NCBI GenBank assembly: GCA_002448305.1
Contig: DJWY01000009.1
Location: 17,912-61,115 of the forward strand
Source: Selenomonadales bacterium UBA7018
GTDB taxonomy: Bacteria; Bacillota; Negativicutes; Selenomonadales; Selenomonadaceae
DNA length: 43,204 bases
Direction of reading: 5' to 3'
Position numbers and translations under genes: made by a program. Below the pieces are notes generated by a model that was not told the origin of the DNA, ran no database searches, and saw only the letters and a list, made by a program, of their open reading frames with translations. This document shows, one piece after another, positions 13,695 through 23,713 of this stretch. How positions within the stretch are numbered: position 1 is the stretch's first letter; every line of letters begins with the position of its first letter.

Positions 13695-14226
13695 CTCGCC
13701 TGACTGACGCGATTTAGGGTAAAGTTCTGCGTAAGCGACGAGCTTGGGCAAAGAAGAAAATTTCTTAAAGAAGTTTTGTTCAAAAGGTCGGCGAATTTTT
13801 GACTGTCAACGGATAACATATCTTCAGGCGTCGAGTAATTCGTATTAGGGAAAAGTTTCTTGCGCTTGAAGTCGGAAGCTATGTCAACGACGAAAAAACG
13901 CTGACGGCAAAATTGGCGCAAAACGACGATGTTTTCCGGGCAACTTGAGAGTAACGCCTGAAACGAATAATGGTGTCGTTCTTTGTCTGACTGCAGATGA
14001 TTTATCACGTGAACAGTCTGTCCTGTTTGACGTAAATAATGTCCATTTGTTTCCATACCGAACTGGGAGCGTCAAGTTTTCTAACCGCGCCCATGAGTTT
14101 AAGAAAATCAGTGTGAGAGTTGGCAAAACGAATTCGCTTGACAATGATTTTTCCGCTTGAATCGATGATAGCGGCTTCGTGAAAACGCTTGGCAATATCA
14201 ATGCTGACTCGCCGACGGATAGTCAA
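13695..14226 (-). pseudogene. IS110-family transposase remnant with frameshifts
   Basis: Three frames carry successive parts of an IS110 transposase. From 14226, MTIRRRVSIDIAKRFHEAAI has the DEDD-type N-terminal block with SIDIAKRFHEA. From 14056 another frame continues with METNGHYLRQTGQTVHVINH and LQSD, and later STPEDMLSVDSQKFADLL. A third frame from 13751 holds PKLVAYAELYPKSRQSGE, typical of the Transposase_20 domain. Large parts between blocks are missing, so the element is dead. No terminal inverted repeats are expected for IS110, and element ends could not be fixed. Confidence 0.75.
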
Positions 14227-14263
14227 AAAGTTGCTCGACGTAGGAATCTATTTACAGGGAATG

Positions 14264-17200
14264 TCAACTAGCTATCCAACTAGACTGCACGTGATTAGCG
14301 GAGAATTTTGAGCCGTCAGCAAGTTGATAGGTAACATTAGCGTTGCTGTTGACTTGCAAGGAGCCGCCGTCCGTGAAGTTAATCGAGACAGCGTCGCCAG
14401 TAATGGAAGTGCCGCTTATCTGCTCAAGCGTCACCGTCGAAAGATAAACAACGTCGCCATTATTTGCGCCTTGAATAGTATCGTTGCCGTTGCCTTGCAG
14501 GTAGTAGAAAGTATTTTTGCCCGTGCCGCCAACTAACAAATCATCGCCGCCAGAGCCGCCCCATAAAGTCGAATCACCTTTGCCGGCGAAAATTTTGTTA
14601 TCAAGGTCGTTACCAGCCAAAGAAGTTTTGCCTTGAGCGGTTGAGGCGTCCAAAGTCCTAATATCGCCGCTGAAGGTTTTGCCGTGCGAACCGTCAAGCC
14701 ATATTTCCGCACTCTCGCCAACTGTCAAGCTTGCATTCTGCGCAGTCGCTACGAAATAATTTGCCGTCGCGTTGTACGTCAGATTTTCATCAGCTATAGC
14801 CACGAAATTATTTATCTTAAAGTTCTTGCCCTGCGCATTTTCGAGCGTCAACCAGCCGTTATAGCCAATTTCCATGCGCACCCCGCCCGCTTTGTCAATC
14901 CTGACGTTCGTAACGGCATTTGTCCCGACATTGATTTTATCTTCGTCGAAGTTAAAGTTCTGGATAACGTCGCGACCATTGCCTTTGTCGAAAATATATT
15001 CAGTCGTGCCGTTGCCCGTCAAAGTTTCGTTGCGCGAAGAACTAATCAAAGTATTCAGCCCGCCGCCTACCGTCACCCGATTTATTCCGTTGAAATTTTC
15101 CCTAAGGTCAACCGTCAAGGAATTTTCAAAGCCGCTAAAGTCCACGCCGGATTTTTCCCCGTAGTAAACGTCCGCTAAATCGTCGTTCATTGACATAACC
15201 GCGCCCGCTTGCGCTATCGCTGTTTTAGTTTCCTTGCCGTTTATTACCGTAAGAATTCTTGCCGCGTCACCGTCCGACGAAATGTTTTCCAAAGTCGCCC
15301 GCGCTGTTCCGCTCTTGATTTTAACTTTTTCGCCGTCAAAGCTAAAGTTGGAATTTGCCGCGCTAACAGAAATTTTATCGCCGCCGCTGAAATTGTGAAT
15401 CGTATTCTTTCCGTTAAGTAGAATCGTTGATTCGCTGTTGTCGTCGAGGTAAATTTGATTTTGTCCTTTGCCGCCCGCTAGCGTCGAATTACTTGCGCCG
15501 ACCAGAATTAAACTTCCTTTTTCTTTGCTGGCGTCGAGTTTGGAATCATCAGAGACAAAGCCAACTTTTTGCAGTTCGTCTGTCGCGTCAACAAAATTAA
15601 TCAGTCTGGAATCGGCGTCTTCAGCAAAAATAATCGTTGCTGAATCGACAGTTAATCTGCCGTCATCGTATGCAATGGAATTTTCTTCGATAGCGTCGGC
15701 GATATTTTCATATTCGGTTCGGAATGCCTCGCCGCCTTTGTAATCGTAATTCGTAACAGTAGCTCGACTGCCCGCCACAATAATTTTAGCCGCGTCGCCG
15801 GTGAACATGTCCGTAATTTTTTCCGCGTCGTTTTCGTCAGGGATTTTCAATTCGCCGTCTTGAATCGTCAGCGTCACTTCGTCTAAATCGTCCAAAGATA
15901 TTTTTTCGCCGTTTATCGTTATGCCGTCCAGATTGCCAGTCAACGAGCCGTTCTGGAGATTGTTAATTGCAGTGATTTTTTCGCCGTCGCCCGTCACAAT
16001 GAAGTTGTCTTCGCTTTCGATTGTAATTCCTGCAAGGTCAAGCCCGCCAAGTTCGCCTTCAATCGTCCCGACGAAATTTTCTATTGAATTCGTTTTCAAA
16101 GTTCCTGCAAAGTCGTCCGCCGTGCTAAATGTTTTGCCGCCAACGGTTATTTCGCCGCCGCCATTTACGGCTATTTCGTCCGCGTCATTGCTTTCTACCA
16201 CTTCAACCGCATTTCTCGCAAGCTCAACGCCTATCAACGTTTCTTCGCCAACAAAAATCGTCGTGTCTTTGGTGCCAGTCACGCAGAATTTCTGCCCGTT
16301 GAAAATGATTTCGTCGCTGAAGTCACCTTCTATTAAATAGACATTTTCTTCAGGATAGAGATAAAATTTATCAGTCACGATTTCGCTAACGTTGCCGCTC
16401 GCGTCCAGCTTAAATATCGTCTTGTCAGCATAAGTAGTGAAAGTTTTGCCGTTAATGGTGAAATTATCGGGTGCAGTCGTTTCAATGTAAACGTTTTCAT
16501 CATCATTTTTTACGATAAAGTTAGTGCTGTCCGTTACCTTGACGAAAACGCCGTTGACTGTTAGCCCTTCGGAAAAGTCGCCGAATACTTCATCTAAATT
16601 ATTTGTCGTCGAAAGATTTATCGTGGCTAAATTTTCCTCAATGCTATCATCTTCCAGAACGTTCGCTGATACATTAGCGGCTTGCGCCTTTTCAATGCCC
16701 GAAACGTTGCCTTTTTCGTCAAGCGTGAAAGTTTTGCCCGCGCTCGTCTCGAATTTATTGCCGCTGAAAATAATCGTGCCGTCAGCGGAAGTCGTCAATT
16801 TTTCCGCGCCGCCCAATTCATACACCCTAACATTTTTCCGATAAGTTTTGCCGTTCGTCGTAATTAAATCGCCCGCCACATTTGATATTTCCGTTATCTT
16901 TTCGCCGTCGCTGGTGACTTTGATTGAACTTGCGCCGCTTATCTGAATCGCCTTACCGTTTACTCGGATTGCGTTTTCAAAATTGCCCTCAACAGAACCT
17001 TCAAGCCCTTTAATTTCAGAAACCATGCCGCGTGAATCCGTCAGGAAAGTTACGCCGTCGCGGTCGCCCGTTATCTTGTAGGTTTTGTCGTGGATTTTAA
17101 ATTCGCCGCTCTCGGTCGTCGTTATTGAATCAGCTGGCAAGCCGTTGCCGCCTATTTCCGCCGAAGTTTTGACGCCCCCTGTACTTGTTACTTTCTTGCC

Positions 17201-20200
17201 GTCGATTGTGTAATCTCCCGCCGCCAAATTCAACTTAACCGCATTGGGCGAAATGATATTAATGCTCGCGTCGTTCGGTATCGTGACTTTATCGCTGTCG
17301 AAAACAAGTTCCCTGCCAGATATGCCGCTGACTTTTACGCCGTCAAAATAAATTTCGGTCGCCGCGTCGCTCAACGGAATTCTAATTTCTTTCGTGTCGG
17401 CACTGAACGTTAAAGGAGCTGAAGTCTCAAAGCTCCTGCCGTTGACTGTGTAACTGCCCGCCTCGCACTTAAACGTTTTAGTTTCGTCGCCGGTCGTAAG
17501 GCTCGCCGCGTCGTTTAGCGTTATTTCTTTGCCGTCCGCAGAATATATCACCGGCTTGTTATGCGTGTAATTTACTTTCACGCCGTCAAAATTAATTTCC
17601 GTGCCGCTGAATGTTATTTGCTCGTCAAGGGTAATGCGCCCAATTTTTTCCGCGTCAATTTCTTTGCCCTGAATCTTAAATTTGTTCCCGCTTACCTCTA
17701 CCCCGCTTATATCTTTTTTCACAGTCGAAATTGCTAAGTTATTTATTTTATAGTATGCATATTTTTCATCATTGTTGCCGGAAAAATTAAACGTCAACTT
17801 TGTAAAATCGTTAGAGAGGGTTTTGACGCAAGCCGTGTTATAAAGCGTGTAGGTTTTATCGTCGGAATTATAAGCGACCGTCATTGGCGCGAGTTTGCCA
17901 AAATAACTTTCCTTAGCGACTTCTAAATCAGCAAATTGCACGCCGTAGCCTTCAAAGTTCATGCCGCTCTTTTCTATGGTAACTGTGCCCGCGCCGCTTA
18001 TCGCATTTATCGGCAAGTCATTAACCGTTATGTTGCTTTCGGTAACGCCAATTTGATAATTTCTGGGAGCCTTGATGCTTGCCGAAGAATTATTTTCAAA
18101 CGAAATTCTTTTCGCGCCCTTCGTCGTGACGGTGCTATTTTTAAATGTTTCAGCTTCAATCCGCCCGAAATTGAAAGTCGTATCTTCGTCGAAAGTGATT
18201 TTGTCGCCGTAATTTTTGCTCGTCAACGTCGCAGTATTTTTTCCCTCGTCAAGCTTATATTCCAAAGTGCTACCGCTGACTAAATTTGCCGTGCCGTAAT
18301 GCCATTTCACTTTTCCGGCGTCGTCGGCTTTAACATTTACGGTATAATTTTGCAATTTATCGTTAAGCGTGAGCAGAGAATTTGCCGCGTTGAATTGGTA
18401 AGTTTCCTTGATAATGCTTTTGGGCAAATCGCTTTCGCAAGTCACTGCGCCATTTTTAATTCTGAAATTCGCTTGCGTGCCGTTAATGATATGCGGATTG
18501 GATAAAGTCGCGGCTCCTTCCAATGTGATTTTATTCGTGCCGACCGTGATAACAATGTCGTTGCCGGTGGTCGCGGAAGTGAATTCGGTTTTGGCAATAT
18601 TTAGCGTCGCCATATCATCAAAGCCATAAATAATGTCGTTGCCGTCGCCCGCGTTGTACTCTATGAAAGTTTCATCGCTATCGCTAAGGTTAATTGCGTC
18701 TTCATCTTTGCCGGCGTTAACTGTAACTTGAGAACTACTTAACACGGTGATTAAGTCGTTGCCGTCGCCGCCCGCGATTGATGTATAAAAGCTATTATCA
18801 TTGACAATAGAATCATTGTCCGTTCCCGCGTCGATTGATACGTAATTGCCGCTGGTATTGGAAATGGAATCATTGCCCGCGTCCGCATTAATCTTGGCGT
18901 CATTTGCTTGATTTTTAATGGAATCGTTGCCGCCTTGCGCTAATATCGTTACATTTTGCCCGCTGTTGTAAATGGTATCGTCAAGCGAGGTGCCAACAAT
19001 CAAAGTTCTGTCTTTCGTGTTGACAATATCAAGCGGATTTTCAACTTTGAAGTGCACTACATTAACTGTAGCTAATTTTCCAGCGTCTTTAAGCGTGACG
19101 TTTGAGCCACTCATTGTGAAAATAATATCGTCGCCGCTTTGGACTGAAGTGAATTCGCCGCCCGCAATATTCAGCGTTGAAGTTTTGTTAAAGCCGTAGA
19201 TAATGTCGTTACCGTCGCCAAAGGTGTAGTTGAACGAAACGTTTGCCGCGTTGGTGCCATAATTAATTTCATTTCGTAGGAAGTTCCAGTTATTGTAAAT
19301 GGTATCGTTACCCGTGCCGCCAATTATCGTATTATTAGAACGGTAACTAGAAATGGAATCGTCGCCTTCTCCGCCATTAATTGAGACGTAAGCCACCCTG
19401 TTTTCAATAACGTCGTTGCCCGCGTCGCCCTCAAGCGTAATGCTTTCGCCGTCATTGCGAACGGTCGTATTGCCCGCTTCATTGATAAGAGTATCGTTGC
19501 CAATGCCGCCGGAAATGCTGATGTTATAGCCCGTGTTGACGATATAATCTCTGCCGCCGTTGCCGCTAATCGTGACGTTGCGGACGTAGTTTCTTATGGT
19601 GTCGTTGCCTTCGGTACCGTTAATAACTTTATTCAATTCGTGATTGTATAAAATATCTCCGGCAATTTCTTCCACGCCGCGAATATATAGCGGAGAGACG
19701 GACGCGGCTCCCGCAAGCGTGATTTTTTCTTCTCCGGTCGTGATGATAACATTACCGCCCTTAATCGTCTTAGAAAAAGTATCTGTGCCGTCGCCTAGTT
19801 GCAAAGTGGACGTTGCGTTGAAACCGGCGATATAGTCGTTGCCGTCTCCTGTATTGTGTTGGATTAAAAGTTCCTTTTCAGTCGGGGAAATATAAATGAA
19901 ATCGTTGCCCGCGTTGCCGTTTATTGTATTTTTCTCGCCGCCGCTGACACTTACTGTGTCGCCGAAGTCGCCCGCGTTGATTATGACATTTGTGCTGTTG
20001 ACATTGGAAATAAAATCATTGCCGCTCGCCGCGTTGATTGTTACGTAATTGCCGTCATTATTAGAGATTAAGTCGGAGTCGTCGCCCGCGTCGATTATGA
20101 CTCGTGAGCCGGAATTTTCTACGGTATCGCTACCCTCGAATGTACTGATTGTTACTTTGTTGCCGCTATTTTTAACGCTATCATCTAAACGCCCGCCGAC

Positions 20201-23200
20201 TATCGAAATGATGTTTTCGGTATTGTTAACGATTAACCTTATAACGCCGTTGATATTAAGTCTGGCTAAATTTGCCGCGCCCTTAAGCGTGATTTTTTCC
20301 CCGCCGACAGTAATAATAACGTCGTCACCGCTAAAGGCTTTGGAATAAGTTTCGTTGCCGTCGCCCAGTTGCAAAGTTGACGTTGCGTTAAAACCTTCGA
20401 TAACGTCATTTCCGTCGCCTTTGCTGTATTGAATTAACGCTTCGTTGCTACTCCAATCCAAATTGATAGTATCATTGCCGGTGCCGCCTATAATCGTATT
20501 TTTATATGCACCTTGAATGCTTATAAGGTCGGAGTCTGCGCCGCCTATAATTGAATTTGAATTGCCATTGCTTAAAATCGTATCGGAGCCATTTTCGCCC
20601 GAAATTGTGCTTTTGGAACTGCGATTTTGGATTGAATCAGCTTCTGCCCCGCCCATGATTGATACTTCATTGGAATTAGTGTAATTTTCAATGAGGTTTG
20701 AGCCTTCCACGCCCGAAATTGAAACTGCTTGACCGTGATTGAAGATTGAATCGTTACCTGCCCCGCCGATTGCTAAAACATTGCCCGCGTTGTTATTTAT
20801 CGTGTCGGAGCCGCTTTGACCCTTCAAGGTAGTCCTTTTGCCTGTGTTTGAAATGAAATCGTCATTGGCTCCTGCGTCGATTGAGACCTTTTCGGCGTTG
20901 TTGTTTAGTGAATCGTTGCCGTTCAATGCCAATATCGTAACTTTTTCGCCGGTATTTATTATCGTGTCGTTGGCGTTGGTGCCGGTTATGGTTTGGTTGC
21001 TGGCGTCATTGTTGATATTAATTGGCGTTTCTATGATGTTGACGCTAGATAAATTCCCCGCGCCAGCGAGGGTTATTTGCCCGCCGCCGACCGTCATAAT
21101 TATATCCGCGCCACTTTTGGCTGAAAAAGCCGCCGCGCCCGATATGCTTAGCGTTGAATTTTCTCTAAAGTCTCTGATTAAATCGTTGCCGTCGCCGTCT
21201 TTATATTTGAAAATAACATTTTCTCCATAACCTGATGTGCCGTTATTTTGAATAGTATCGGAGCCTTTGCCGCCTTCTATCGTGACTGTATTGCCGTCGT
21301 TATAAATGTAGTCGTTGCCCGCTTCGCCATTTAATTTAGCTTGTGCTTGACCATTTGCAATAGAATCGTTACCAGAGCCGCTCAATATTATGCTATTGCT
21401 ACCGTTCCTAAGATTTGAAATGGAATCGTTGCCGCCTTGCGCTTGAATCGTGACGAAAGAGCCATTATTGACAATGGAATCGGAGCCTGCGCCGCCATTC
21501 ATTAAAACGTAATTGTGTCGGTAATTGAAAAGCCTATCAGAGCCTTCGTCGCCGTTTATCGTGACGTTATTTATGTAATTTCGAACTATATCGTTGCCCT
21601 TGCCGCCATAAATTTTCGCTTCCGAGCCACTGTTTTTAATAGAATCGTTGCCGCCGTTGCCAAATATCGTGACGTTCTTGCCGGAATTTTTGATAGTGTC
21701 ATCATAAAGACCGCCGACTATGGAAACATTATCTTTTGTGTTATTAACTTTTAAAATCTCGTCATTCACGCCTTTTATATGGACGGTTGATAAAGTCGCC
21801 GCACCAGTGAGCGTGATTTCGTCGTCTCCTACCTTAATAATTAAATCGTTGCCACTCTTAATCGAAGCGAAAGTTTCTAAGCCAATATCAAGCGTTGAAG
21901 TTTCGTTAAAGCCTTCGATAATGTCGTTGCCGTTGCCAAATTTGTGTTGGAAGAGTATGTTGGAGCCTTCGTTGTAAATAGAATCGTTACCAGAGCCGCC
22001 TTCTATCGTGACGTTTTCGCCGTAGTTACTAATATAGTCGTTGCCTGCGCCGCCAAGTAGCGTAGTGTTTGTGCCGTAGCTCGTGTTCATAATGGTATCG
22101 TTGCCAATGCCGCCTGAAATGGAAGTATTCGAGCCTTCGTTGTAAATAGAATCGTCACCAGAGCCGCCTTCTATCGTGACTTTGGAGCTGTAGTTGCTGA
22201 TAGTATCATTGCCGCCCAGCGCGTTTATTGTGACGTTTTCGCCGATGTAATTGCTGATATTATCGTTGCCGGTGCCGCTGTTTATTCTGACGTTTTCGCC
22301 GTAGTTACTAATATAGTCGTTGCCTGCGCCGCCAAGTAGCGTAGTGTTTGTGCCGTAGCTCGTGTTCATAATGGTATCGTTGCCAATGCCGCCTGAAATG
22401 GAAGTATTCGAGCCGTGATTTTCAATGGAATCGTCACCCGCGCCGCCTATAATGGTCGTATTGGTTGGCAATTCGCGATTAATGTTGGCTATATTGGAAA
22501 TGGTATCGTTACCGTCGCCGCCTGAAATGGAGATATTCGCGCCGCCGTCATTGTGAATAGAATCATCACCCGCGCCCGCGTCTATCGTAACGGAAGTGCA
22601 TTGGTTTGAAATGTAATCGTTGCCTTTTCCTGCGTTTACGGAAGTCAAATCGCCACCGTAGGTATTTTGAATGGAATCGTTGCCGCCGTTGCCTGAAATC
22701 GTGACTTCGGAGCCGCTGTTTGAAATGATGTTGGGAGAATTATTTCCAATAAGAAAGGCTTTTCTTTCTTTATTCGAGTAGTTTTTATCAACGTATATTA
22801 CCCGTACGCCGTCGATATTGACATTGGAGAGAGTATTTGCACCCTTGAGAGTGATTTTGCCGGTGCCGACAGTTAAAATTATATCGTTGCCGACAATTTT
22901 TTTGGAGTAGGTGCCGTTGCCGTCGCCAATTTGCAAGGTCGAATTTTCTTTGAAACCTTCGATAAGGTCATCTTCGTCGCCTTCCGAGTATTGGAAAAGG
23001 CTTCTATCACCCCGATTGGAAATAGAATCGTTACCAGAGCCGCCCGCGATTTTGACGTCGTAGCCGTTGTTGGAAATATAATCGTCGCCGCCATTGCCTG
23101 AAATCGTGACTTCGGAGCCGCTGTTTGAAATCGTATCGGCTCCTTCGCCGCCAGAAAGGGTGACTTTGTTTCCTTCGTTGGTTATTGAATCGTCACCCGT

Positions 23201-23593
23201 GCCCGCGTCAACCATAGAGCCATTGCTCCAGTTGCGAATAAAATCGTTGTCCGCGCCGCTGTTGATTGTGAGGTAAGTGCTGTGACCTTCAATCGTGTCA
23301 TTACCGTAACCACCGCTAATCGAAGCACTGCCTTCCCGGTTTTCAATGGAGTCGTCGCCTTCTGCGCCGTCGATTGTGGAATCATAAGCCTCATTGTTAA
23401 TAGTATCGTTGCCCGCCCCGCCGTTTATCAAGGCATGTACGCCGCCGTCGTCGCCCATGTCCGCGCCATTATTTTGAATTGAATCGTTGCCCGCGTTGGC
23501 ATTTATCGTGACGTTTGAACCCCAGTTAGAAATAGAATCGTTGCCCGAAGTGCCGGTAACTACGGTGTTTGAGTAATGATTGCTGATATTCAT
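14264..23593 (-). CDS. Giant RTX-repeat surface or secreted protein
   Basis: A 3109-residue protein made mainly of calcium-binding-type glycine/aspartate repeats. Residues about 10-1700 contain long runs of an 18-residue unit that pairs one RTX-type nonamer (GGxGNDSI) with a variant nonamer (SNxGxxVTI). Seven blocks end in a recurring cap of the form GDGNDxIxGFNxTSTL followed by an ITLxGAxxL strand. Residues about 1700-2900 are beta-rich with sparse repeats (DGVKV, FTINGKTF types). Another short RTX block lies at about 3009-3045, before the end QSSWIAS. There is no N-terminal signal peptide, which fits C-terminal-signal type I secretion, but no exporter gene is nearby. The ATG at 23593 with AGGGG upstream is preferred; an in-frame start at 23650 would cover the -35 region. 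It is divergent from the giant adhesin. Binding target unknown. Confidence 0.88.
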   Translation of the reverse strand: MNISNHYSNTVVTGTSGNDSISNWGSNVTINANAGNDSIQNNGADMGDDGGVHALINGGAGNDTINNEAYDSTIDGAEGDDSIENREGSASISGGYGNDTIEGHSTYLTINSGADNDFIRNWSNGSMVDAGTGDDSITNEGNKVTLSGGEGADTISNSGSEVTISGNGGDDYISNNGYDVKIAGGSGNDSISNRGDRSLFQYSEGDEDDLIEGFKENSTLQIGDGNGTYSKKIVGNDIILTVGTGKITLKGANTLSNVNIDGVRVIYVDKNYSNKERKAFLIGNNSPNIISNSGSEVTISGNGGNDSIQNTYGGDLTSVNAGKGNDYISNQCTSVTIDAGAGDDSIHNDGGANISISGGDGNDTISNIANINRELPTNTTIIGGAGDDSIENHGSNTSISGGIGNDTIMNTSYGTNTTLLGGAGNDYISNYGENVRINSGTGNDNISNYIGENVTINALGGNDTISNYSSKVTIEGGSGDDSIYNEGSNTSISGGIGNDTIMNTSYGTNTTLLGGAGNDYISNYGENVTIEGGSGNDSIYNEGSNILFQHKFGNGNDIIEGFNETSTLDIGLETFASIKSGNDLIIKVGDDEITLTGAATLSTVHIKGVNDEILKVNNTKDNVSIVGGLYDDTIKNSGKNVTIFGNGGNDSIKNSGSEAKIYGGKGNDIVRNYINNVTINGDEGSDRLFNYRHNYVLMNGGAGSDSIVNNGSFVTIQAQGGNDSISNLRNGSNSIILSGSGNDSIANGQAQAKLNGEAGNDYIYNDGNTVTIEGGKGSDTIQNNGTSGYGENVIFKYKDGDGNDLIRDFRENSTLSISGAAAFSAKSGADIIMTVGGGQITLAGAGNLSSVNIIETPININNDASNQTITGTNANDTIINTGEKVTILALNGNDSLNNNAEKVSIDAGANDDFISNTGKRTTLKGQSGSDTINNNAGNVLAIGGAGNDSIFNHGQAVSISGVEGSNLIENYTNSNEVSIMGGAEADSIQNRSSKSTISGENGSDTILSNGNSNSIIGGADSDLISIQGAYKNTIIGGTGNDTINLDWSSNEALIQYSKGDGNDVIEGFNATSTLQLGDGNETYSKAFSGDDVIITVGGEKITLKGAANLARLNINGVIRLIVNNTENIISIVGGRLDDSVKNSGNKVTISTFEGSDTVENSGSRVIIDAGDDSDLISNNDGNYVTINAASGNDFISNVNSTNVIINAGDFGDTVSVSGGEKNTINGNAGNDFIYISPTEKELLIQHNTGDGNDYIAGFNATSTLQLGDGTDTFSKTIKGGNVIITTGEEKITLAGAASVSPLYIRGVEEIAGDILYNHELNKVINGTEGNDTIRNYVRNVTISGNGGRDYIVNTGYNISISGGIGNDTLINEAGNTTVRNDGESITLEGDAGNDVIENRVAYVSINGGEGDDSISSYRSNNTIIGGTGNDTIYNNWNFLRNEINYGTNAANVSFNYTFGDGNDIIYGFNKTSTLNIAGGEFTSVQSGDDIIFTMSGSNVTLKDAGKLATVNVVHFKVENPLDIVNTKDRTLIVGTSLDDTIYNSGQNVTILAQGGNDSIKNQANDAKINADAGNDSISNTSGNYVSIDAGTDNDSIVNDNSFYTSIAGGDGNDLITVLSSSQVTVNAGKDEDAINLSDSDETFIEYNAGDGNDIIYGFDDMATLNIAKTEFTSATTGNDIVITVGTNKITLEGAATLSNPHIINGTQANFRIKNGAVTCESDLPKSIIKETYQFNAANSLLTLNDKLQNYTVNVKADDAGKVKWHYGTANLVSGSTLEYKLDEGKNTATLTSKNYGDKITFDEDTTFNFGRIEAETFKNSTVTTKGAKRISFENNSSASIKAPRNYQIGVTESNITVNDLPINAISGAGTVTIEKSGMNFEGYGVQFADLEVAKESYFGKLAPMTVAYNSDDKTYTLYNTACVKTLSNDFTKLTFNFSGNNDEKYAYYKINNLAISTVKKDISGVEVSGNKFKIQGKEIDAEKIGRITLDEQITFSGTEINFDGVKVNYTHNKPVIYSADGKEITLNDAASLTTGDETKTFKCEAGSYTVNGRSFETSAPLTFSADTKEIRIPLSDAATEIYFDGVKVSGISGRELVFDSDKVTIPNDASINIISPNAVKLNLAAGDYTIDGKKVTSTGGVKTSAEIGGNGLPADSITTTESGEFKIHDKTYKITGDRDGVTFLTDSRGMVSEIKGLEGSVEGNFENAIRVNGKAIQISGASSIKVTSDGEKITEISNVAGDLITTNGKTYRKNVRVYELGGAEKLTTSADGTIIFSGNKFETSAGKTFTLDEKGNVSGIEKAQAANVSANVLEDDSIEENLATINLSTTNNLDEVFGDFSEGLTVNGVFVKVTDSTNFIVKNDDENVYIETTAPDNFTINGKTFTTYADKTIFKLDASGNVSEIVTDKFYLYPEENVYLIEGDFSDEIIFNGQKFCVTGTKDTTIFVGEETLIGVELARNAVEVVESNDADEIAVNGGGEITVGGKTFSTADDFAGTLKTNSIENFVGTIEGELGGLDLAGITIESEDNFIVTGDGEKITAINNLQNGSLTGNLDGITINGEKISLDDLDEVTLTIQDGELKIPDENDAEKITDMFTGDAAKIIVAGSRATVTNYDYKGGEAFRTEYENIADAIEENSIAYDDGRLTVDSATIIFAEDADSRLINFVDATDELQKVGFVSDDSKLDASKEKGSLILVGASNSTLAGGKGQNQIYLDDNSESTILLNGKNTIHNFSGGDKISVSAANSNFSFDGEKVKIKSGTARATLENISSDGDAARILTVINGKETKTAIAQAGAVMSMNDDLADVYYGEKSGVDFSGFENSLTVDLRENFNGINRVTVGGGLNTLISSSRNETLTGNGTTEYIFDKGNGRDVIQNFNFDEDKINVGTNAVTNVRIDKAGGVRMEIGYNGWLTLENAQGKNFKINNFVAIADENLTYNATANYFVATAQNASLTVGESAEIWLDGSHGKTFSGDIRTLDASTAQGKTSLAGNDLDNKIFAGKGDSTLWGGSGGDDLLVGGTGKNTFYYLQGNGNDTIQGANNGDVVYLSTVTLEQISGTSITGDAVSINFTDGGSLQVNSNANVTYQLADGSKFSANHVQSSWIAS
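22009..22135 (-). repeat. 127-bp perfect direct repeat, copy A (in RTX gene)
   Basis: Identical over 127 bp to 22288-22414, at an offset of 279 bp (93 codons, in frame). It encodes GSNTSISGGIGNDTIMNTSY and the following RTX unit. Perfect identity amid diverged repeats points to a recent in-frame duplication or gene conversion. Confidence 0.9.
22288..22414 (-). repeat. 127-bp perfect direct repeat, copy B (in RTX gene)
   Basis: Second copy of the 22009-22135 repeat. The segment just downstream of copy A (GAGCCTTCGTTGTAAATAGA, 22131-22150) also recurs from 21963, 168 bp (56 codons) away, with one mismatch over about 50 bp, so several in-frame duplications are nested here. Confidence 0.9.
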
Positions 23594-23621
23594 TAAATCA
23601 CTTCCCCTTGACATTTTTTTT

Positions 23622-23650
23622 ATTTTAACAACGTAAAACGGAAAAAACAA
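23622..23650 (-). promoter_or_regulatory. Putative promoter of the giant RTX gene
   Basis: On the minus strand TTGTTT (23650-23645), a 17-bp spacer and TAAAAT (23627-23622) lie 28 bp upstream of the ATG at 23593. The region is very AT-rich. Confidence 0.55.
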
Positions 23651-23684
23651 TACAAAAAAAAGTATAATATTTTGGAACGCCCCA

Positions 23685-23713
23685 TTGCTTGACGGGCTAA
23701 AAAATGCGATAAT
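23685..23713 (+). promoter_or_regulatory. Putative promoter of the giant adhesin gene
   Basis: TTGCTT (23685-23690), a 17-bp spacer and GATAAT (23708-23713) lie 44 bp upstream of the TTG start. A second TTGACG overlaps the -35 area at a poorer spacing. The two -35 boxes of the divergent genes are only about 34 bp apart, with an A/T-rich stretch containing TATAAT (23673-23678) between them. Confidence 0.5.

Noticed and set aside
14684..15178. Plus-strand open frame of 164 codons opposite the RTX gene
   Set aside because: It is a shadow of the repeat-coding strand with improbable composition and no start signals.
20400..23500. CRISPR-like appearance of regularly spaced repeats
   Set aside because: The spacing is 27 or 54 bp of codons for RTX units in one long open frame; repeat copies vary at third positions and no fixed repeat/spacer pattern or cas genes exist.
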